Source: G963664835 sp965220775
GTDB lineage: Bacteria > Chloroflexota > UBA6077 > FW602-bin22 > JBCLEL01
DNA length: 64,000 bases
NCBI GenBank assembly: GCA_965220775.1
Contig: OZ244845.1
Coordinates: 2,542,001 to 2,606,000, forward strand
Direction: 5' to 3'
Of this stretch, positions 59,767 through 64,000 are shown piece by piece. Below the pieces are notes generated by a model. That model searched no databases and was not told where the DNA came from. It worked only from the letters and a program-made list of their open reading frames with translations. The first letter of the stretch is position 1. Each line of letters begins with the position of its first letter. The translations under genes were made by a program, and so were the position numbers.

Positions 59767-60824
59767 CGGCAAATACCGACGTTCCTTCCAAAGAGTCCGA
59801 GCTGCCGATAGCCTTGGATGCAGTGGGAGGAGACCACGCTCCCGGCGAGATCATCGAGGGTGCCGTACAGGCTCATCAAGAGTCCGGGGTTCCGGTTGCG
59901 CTTGTCGGTCCACGAGATCTTCTCCTCAAGGAATTGGCCCGCATTGACGCCGGCGACCTTCCAATTGAATTGGTCGAAGCCCCCCACAAAATAGAGATGG
60001 ATGAAGCGCCAGTACAGGCCGTACGGCACAAACGCAACTCGTCGATCGTCGTCGGAATGGATCTGGTCAAAAACGGCCGCGCCTCGGGATTCGTATCGGC
60101 CGGTAATAGCGGGGCGATAATGGCCGCATCCGTATTGCGATTAGGCCGCTCGGCCGAAACTGATCGGCCGGCTCTGGCATCCGTGTTTCCCACCATTGCC
60201 GGCGAGTGCTTGATCCTGGATGTTGGCGCTTCGACCGACTGCAAGGTTGAGGACTTGGTCCGTTTCGCAGTAATGGGAAGCGTCTACTGTCAGCATGTGA
60301 TGATGACACCGAATCCTAGGATTGGACTGTTGAGCAACGGGGAAGAGAGTTCGAAGGGCAACTCGATCGTTCAACAAACACACGGTCGTCTGGTCTCGAG
60401 CAATCTGAACTTCATTGGGAATATCGAGGGCAAAGACATCCCATTCGGCAAGGCAGACGTGATCGTCGCCGACGGGTTCGTCGGCAACGTGGCCCTGAAG
60501 ACCGCGGAAGGCGTCGCCGAGTTTGCCTTCAAGCTGTTGCGAGACGAGGTCGAACGGGCAAGCCTCTTAACCAAGATTGGAGGTCTACTGCTGATGCCCA
60601 ACCTCCGACGGATCAAGAGACGTTTCGACTATGACGAGTACGGAGCCGCACTGCTGCTTGGTGTAGATGGAATAGTCTTGATCGCCCATGGTCGGAGCAA
60701 GGCGAAAGCGATCAAGAACTCTCTTATCAGAGCCTACAGCGCGGTAGAATTTGGAGTAGTGAGCCACATCAAAGCGGGTAGTGATCAAATGGTACGAAGC
60801 AGCAGCATCCCGGTTTCGGGATAG
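59763..60824 (+). CDS. plsX: phosphate acyltransferase PlsX
   Basis: The 353-aa enzyme converts acyl-ACP to acyl-phosphate for phosphatidic acid synthesis. Motifs are PIALDAVGGDHAPGEIIEGA, GFVSAGNSGAIMAASVLRLG, LLSNGEESSKGN, and the later DGFVGNVALKTAEG. Its ATG overlaps the gyrB stop (ATGA). The C-terminal region overlaps an upstream extension of the fabF frame, but the real fabF start is 31 nt after its stop. The length is normal. Confidence 0.96.
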   Translation: MTANTDVPSKESELPIALDAVGGDHAPGEIIEGAVQAHQESGVPVALVGPRDLLLKELARIDAGDLPIELVEAPHKIEMDEAPVQAVRHKRNSSIVVGMDLVKNGRASGFVSAGNSGAIMAASVLRLGRSAETDRPALASVFPTIAGECLILDVGASTDCKVEDLVRFAVMGSVYCQHVMMTPNPRIGLLSNGEESSKGNSIVQQTHGRLVSSNLNFIGNIEGKDIPFGKADVIVADGFVGNVALKTAEGVAEFAFKLLRDEVERASLLTKIGGLLLMPNLRRIKRRFDYDEYGAALLLGVDGIVLIAHGRSKAKAIKNSLIRAYSAVEFGVVSHIKAGSDQMVRSSSIPVSG

Positions 60825-60855
60825 TCGCGTCTCGTTTGCCTTTAGGAGTCCTGGC

Positions 60856-62118
60856 ATGGCTCGATGCGATCGCGACGGCAAGTCGAGAGTAGTGGTCACC
60901 GGCATTGGTGCTACAACCGCCTTGGGAAATGATCCGGAAAAATCTTGGGGTAACCTCCTGGCCGGGAAATCGGGCATTCGAACGATTACTCAATTTGATG
61001 CTAGCCCGTTTCCCACGCGAATTGCCGCCGAGGTGGACTTCACCGACTCAATGCCATTTGTTGGGCGCAAAGACCTACGGCGAATGTCTCGTTTCGTGCA
61101 GTTCGCGCTCTTTGCCTGCCATCAAGCTATCACCAACGCCGGCATCGAAATTGAAAACGAAGATAGCTCGGAGATCGGGGTCATTATTGGAACTGGAATT
61201 GGCAGCCTTACGACGACCGAACGCGAATGCGGCACGCTGCTTAAGCGGGGCGGTATGCGCGTCAATCCAAACTTCCTTCCTATGATGCTACCGAATATGG
61301 CGGCTTCACAGGTCACCAGGATCCTCGGCATTCACGGATATAGTTCGACAATTGCGACCGCCTGCGCCAGCGGCGCCCAAGCCATCGGAGATGCAGCAGA
61401 GGTCATCCGCCGCGGTGGCGCTCAGATAATGCTGGCCGGGGGTAGCGAAGCGTCGATCTGCGCGCTGGGAATGGCGAGCTTTTCTGTCCTCCGAGCACTC
61501 TCCCTCAGAAATGACGAGCCCGCCAAGGCCAGCAGGCCGTTTGACGGCGAACGTGATGGATTGGTTCCGGCGGAGGGTGCCGCGACGCTGGTCTTGGAGA
61601 ATTTAGATCGGGCAAAGAGTCGGAATGCACCCATTCTTGCAGAGATCACCGGCTACGGCGCCTCTTCCGATGCCTATCACGTGGTCGCGCCGCACCCCAA
61701 AGGCGACGGTGCTGTCAAGGCAATGACTCTGGCTCTCGAGGATGCCGAGATTTCGCCGGATGAGGTTGACTATGTCAATGCACATGCGACGTCCACGCCG
61801 GTTGGAGACGATGTTGAGACTTTGGCAATCAAGCGAGTGTTCGGCGACCGTGCGTACAAGCTACCTGTCAGTTCGACCAAGTCGATGATCGGTCACGCGA
61901 TGGGGGCGTCTGGCGCCATCGAGGCCCTCGCCGCCATTCTGTCCATCAGAGACAATATCGTTCATCCGACTATCAACTATGAGACTCAAGATCCGGATTG
62001 TGATCTTGACTACGTGCCCAATGAGGCGCGCGAGCTGCCGGTGCGGACCGCCATCTCGAACTCATTTGCATTTGGCGGGCATAACGTCGTTCTTGCCTTC
62101 CAAAGATTCGAGGGTTAG
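60856..62118 (+). CDS. fabF: beta-ketoacyl-ACP synthase II
   Basis: The ATG at 60856 (TAGGAG upstream) gives 420 aa; the longer frame to 60781 overlaps plsX. The catalytic triad is Cys170 in ATACASGAQAIGDA, His in NAHATSTPVGD and His in SMIGHAMGASGAIEALA. It elongates acyl-ACP in fatty-acid synthesis. It follows plsX, and the two form a lipid block; no acpP or fabD/G gene is here. FabF rather than FabB is chosen by motif fit and length. Confidence 0.94.
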   Translation: MARCDRDGKSRVVVTGIGATTALGNDPEKSWGNLLAGKSGIRTITQFDASPFPTRIAAEVDFTDSMPFVGRKDLRRMSRFVQFALFACHQAITNAGIEIENEDSSEIGVIIGTGIGSLTTTERECGTLLKRGGMRVNPNFLPMMLPNMAASQVTRILGIHGYSSTIATACASGAQAIGDAAEVIRRGGAQIMLAGGSEASICALGMASFSVLRALSLRNDEPAKASRPFDGERDGLVPAEGAATLVLENLDRAKSRNAPILAEITGYGASSDAYHVVAPHPKGDGAVKAMTLALEDAEISPDEVDYVNAHATSTPVGDDVETLAIKRVFGDRAYKLPVSSTKSMIGHAMGASGAIEALAAILSIRDNIVHPTINYETQDPDCDLDYVPNEARELPVRTAISNSFAFGGHNVVLAFQRFEG

Positions 62119-62121
62119 CAC

Positions 62122-62889
62122 TTGCTCGTACACACAGACGAAAAACTCGTAAAATCCCGCAAGCGGATTGGCCAAATCGCGTCTTTTGGCGGAATGGGCG
62201 TGTTGTTCGGGGGACTCCTCTTCTCCTGCCAAGCGCAGCCTGCATTTCAAGAAGGTGAGTCTGCGTCTATTGAGGCAGCTCTGATATCGTGGGTGGCACT
62301 GATTGGCGGCTTTATTCTCGTCAGTATCGGTAGAAACCACAGCAGTCGATGGGGCGGTCAATTTCCGGCTCACGACGTTCTCACGAACTCGTTGAAAGGG
62401 TTGGACAACCGGCACCGGTTGTACAACTATGCCCCACAATTGCCAACGGATCACTTGCTTCTCACGCCCTACGGGTTGATTGCCTTCGTGTCGCGGCCAA
62501 ATTTTGGCGGCATAAATAATACTGGCGATCGTTGGGGACGGGAAGGCGGGATTAAAAAGCTACTGATGTACTTTGCCGAAGGCAGTCTTGGAAACCCCAC
62601 TCGTGACGCCCTCACGATGGAGGAGCAGTTGAAGAAATGGCTTGACGAGCAGTTCGGCGAACGGGTAGCTAGTGGCATACCTCTTCAGACTGCTGTCGTC
62701 TTTACCCATCCCCGTGCGTCGCTGAACGTCAAAGATCCCGCGGTGCCCGTTTTGGGAGGGAAAGATATCCGAGCGTTCGCCCGTGGAGGCGACGGCAAGT
62801 CAAGGAAGGCTCGCCTGCCGACCGAGTTACGCAGACAGCTCGTTGATTTCTTGCGCGTCTACGAGTCCGCCGAGAGTACACCCGCGTAA
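62122..62889 (+). CDS. membrane protein with a NERD-like domain
   Basis: The TTG at 62122, 3 nt after fabF, gives 255 aa. Two membrane helices lie near residues 18-35 and 54-70. The soluble part has LYNYAPQLPTDHLLLTPYGL, then an IKKLLMYFAEGSLGNPTRDA segment and TAVVFTHPRASLNVKDPAVP, resembling nuclease-related (NERD) domains. A conserved acidic/Lys catalytic pair cannot be assigned with certainty. It appears to be the last gene of the fabF operon. Function unknown. Confidence 0.75.
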   Translation: MLVHTDEKLVKSRKRIGQIASFGGMGVLFGGLLFSCQAQPAFQEGESASIEAALISWVALIGGFILVSIGRNHSSRWGGQFPAHDVLTNSLKGLDNRHRLYNYAPQLPTDHLLLTPYGLIAFVSRPNFGGINNTGDRWGREGGIKKLLMYFAEGSLGNPTRDALTMEEQLKKWLDEQFGERVASGIPLQTAVVFTHPRASLNVKDPAVPVLGGKDIRAFARGGDGKSRKARLPTELRRQLVDFLRVYESAESTPA

Positions 62890-63003
62890 GAGCCGAGATG
62901 ATCACATGTATCGGATTTAAGGACGACTCGACGAGATCACAAAGGAGAGTTTTGTTGCTTTGTTTCGAATTAGGCCGATTTGTCAGTTCCGTGGATTTGG
63001 ACC

Positions 63004-63825
63004 ATGAGTGAGATTTCGATGGAATCATCAACAACGCTTGGACAAGCTGTGGGAGACTATGTATCGACGTTGACGAACGAAGAAAGGGCGGGGCATCAAG
63101 GCGAGCTAAACCGCTTCGTGCTCTTCTTTGGCGTAAGGTCAAACATCGATCGGATTACTGCCGCCGAGATCGAGAGCTACCAGACTCAGATTCAACTCAG
63201 CGGTGTAGATCCTGCGATCCGATTGGACCCCGTTCGTCGCCTGCTGGCATTCGCTCACAAGAAGGGGGTCACGTCTATCAATCTAGCCAAGGTCCTGAAA
63301 AGCCGGCGGACGCCAACCAAGTCCAATATCCAGAAGGCCCAAAGCAGAGCGAGGCAAGAAGCGGTTTCGCAGGTTACCTCGGAAGGCTACAAGGAGCTGA
63401 AGAAAGAGCTCGAATATCTGTCCACGGAGGTACGGGCTGAGATCGCCCAGTTACTATACGACGCGCGGCTAGACAGAGATATCCGAGAAAACGCCCCCTA
63501 CGACGCGGCAAAACACCGTCAAGGCGAGGTTGAAGCACGAATTAGACTAATATCGCAAACATTGGCCACGTCGAAGGTCGTGGATAATGCGCAAGCCGAA
63601 GGCGATCAGATCGGCTTGGGCATGCACATAGTCTTACAGGACTTGACTCACGGTGGCGAGGTCGCCTATATGTTGGTAGGCAGTAGCGAGGCAAATCCGA
63701 GTGCCGCCAAGCTCTCGAACGAGTCTCCAGTCGGTAAGGCCTCGATTGGCCGCCGGGTGGGCGAAGAATTCGAGGTCCCGGCGCCGGCCGGCATCATCCG
63801 TTATAAGGTCGCGAGCGTCGGCTAG
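63004..63825 (+). CDS. GreA-like transcription factor with an N-terminal integrase-type domain
   Basis: Starting at ATG 63004 the 273-aa protein has two parts. Residues about 8-105 (TLGQAVGDYVSTLTNEERAG, then TAAEIESYQTQIQ and PVRRLLAFAHKKGVTSINLA) resemble the SAM-like core-binding domain of tyrosine recombinases. From residue 118 on it is GreA/GreB-like: coiled coil VTSEGYKELKKELEYLSTEV, DRDIRENAPYDAAKHRQGEV, and the C-terminal FKBP-like domain with YMLVGSSEANPSAAKLSNES and SPVGKASIGRRVGEEFEVPA. It should rescue stalled RNA polymerase. The extra domain may bind DNA. Confidence 0.88.
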   Translation: MSEISMESSTTLGQAVGDYVSTLTNEERAGHQGELNRFVLFFGVRSNIDRITAAEIESYQTQIQLSGVDPAIRLDPVRRLLAFAHKKGVTSINLAKVLKSRRTPTKSNIQKAQSRARQEAVSQVTSEGYKELKKELEYLSTEVRAEIAQLLYDARLDRDIRENAPYDAAKHRQGEVEARIRLISQTLATSKVVDNAQAEGDQIGLGMHIVLQDLTHGGEVAYMLVGSSEANPSAAKLSNESPVGKASIGRRVGEEFEVPAPAGIIRYKVASVG

Positions 63826-63890
63826 CGGTCGTCCTCACTGGCATTCGTGTCAACTCGTCAGTGGTGCCCATCGGTCTCGCTAGCCGGGCC

Positions 63891-64000
63891 TCACTCCCAC
63901 GTGATGATCCAAACACACGCGCCGGCAAGTAGGATGGTCGCGATCACCAGGGCTGAGCGCTGGGTTACGAGCAGGTCCACTTGTCTGGCTGAGTAAAGCA
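63891..64000 (-). CDS. partial membrane protein, C-terminal end
   Basis: The minus-strand frame running off the window end reads SARQVDLLVTQRSALVIATI, then LLAGACVWIITWE and a stop. It looks like the last membrane helix of an inner-membrane protein. No family is assignable from 35 residues. Confidence 0.4.
   Translation of the reverse strand, partial: LYSARQVDLLVTQRSALVIATILLAGACVWIITWE

Overview
The window looks like a chromosomal segment of a moderately GC-rich, free-living bacterium. It is most consistent with an uncultured Chloroflexota of the SAR202/Dehalococcoidia type. This placement is inferred from gene content: plant-type leucine-rich-repeat lipoproteins, hpnCDE squalene genes, phytanoyl-CoA dioxygenase, a DEAD-box helicase with a CxxC...RPVYC zinc ribbon, frequent TTG/GTG starts with strong AGGAGG sites, and many toxin-antitoxin pairs. 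No 16S rRNA gene is present, so it remains unproved.

Layout. 1-2.3 kb: a tRNA-Lys-like sequence, an ISAs1 transposase remnant and two unknown genes. 2.9-8.9 kb: gltBD glutamate synthase. 9.4-14.3 kb: accessory DNA with a tRNA-like gene carrying a CGA anticodon, an unknown 267-aa gene, a redoxin, a truncated DegV gene, a VapBC-type pair, a NupC remnant, an SRPBCC protein and a retroviral-type aspartic protease. 14.4-25.7 kb: a DUF418 membrane protein, a PIN toxin with an unusual partner, three copies of one winged-helix regulator (one intact), an ABC-2 exporter with a clear operator, an LRR lipoprotein, and a NarL-type kinase/regulator pair followed by a duplicated 3' end of the exporter permease. 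25.8-33.8 kb: an intact tRNA-Lys(CTT), a paralogue of the 267-aa gene, an SRPBCC protein, an acyltransferase, two TA loci (one with a truncated toxin), a DUF3574 lipoprotein, PhyH and an M24 peptidase. 33.9-36.7 kb: dxs-ispH. 37-40.1 kb: an MMPL/RND gene split by an intact IS1182-type insertion. 40.2-45.9 kb: a decayed tRNA-Lys, a coiled-coil protein, a duplicated helicase 3' region, the DEAD-box helicase and typA. 46-52.4 kb: an NCS2 permease with an extra C-terminal domain, hpnC-hpnD-hpnE, and a saccharopine-dehydrogenase-like reductase. 52.4-57.3 kb: a nuclease-HEPN protein, a DUF4143 AAA ATPase behind a 33-bp palindrome, a ROK kinase and small genes. 57.8-64 kb: gyrB-plsX-fabF-NERD-like-GreA fusion.

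How the genes connect. dxs and ispH supply the MEP pathway, and hpnC/D/E convert its C15 product to squalene, pointing to hopanoid or related lipid synthesis. plsX and fabF belong to phospholipid and fatty-acid synthesis. The accessory intervals are dominated by small mobile or decaying modules.

Main unusual signal. Five tRNA-Lys(CTT)-like sequences, four of them decayed, occur with six copies of a 35-bp repeat that ends in the same GGCCCACCA as the tRNA. In four places a tRNA-like sequence and a 35-bp repeat bracket 1-2 kb of cargo. Two cargoes are paralogous unknown genes. A third is flanked by a 340-bp direct duplication of the helicase 3' end joined at exactly that motif. This looks like a family of tRNA-bounded cassettes. 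No recombinase is visible in the window.
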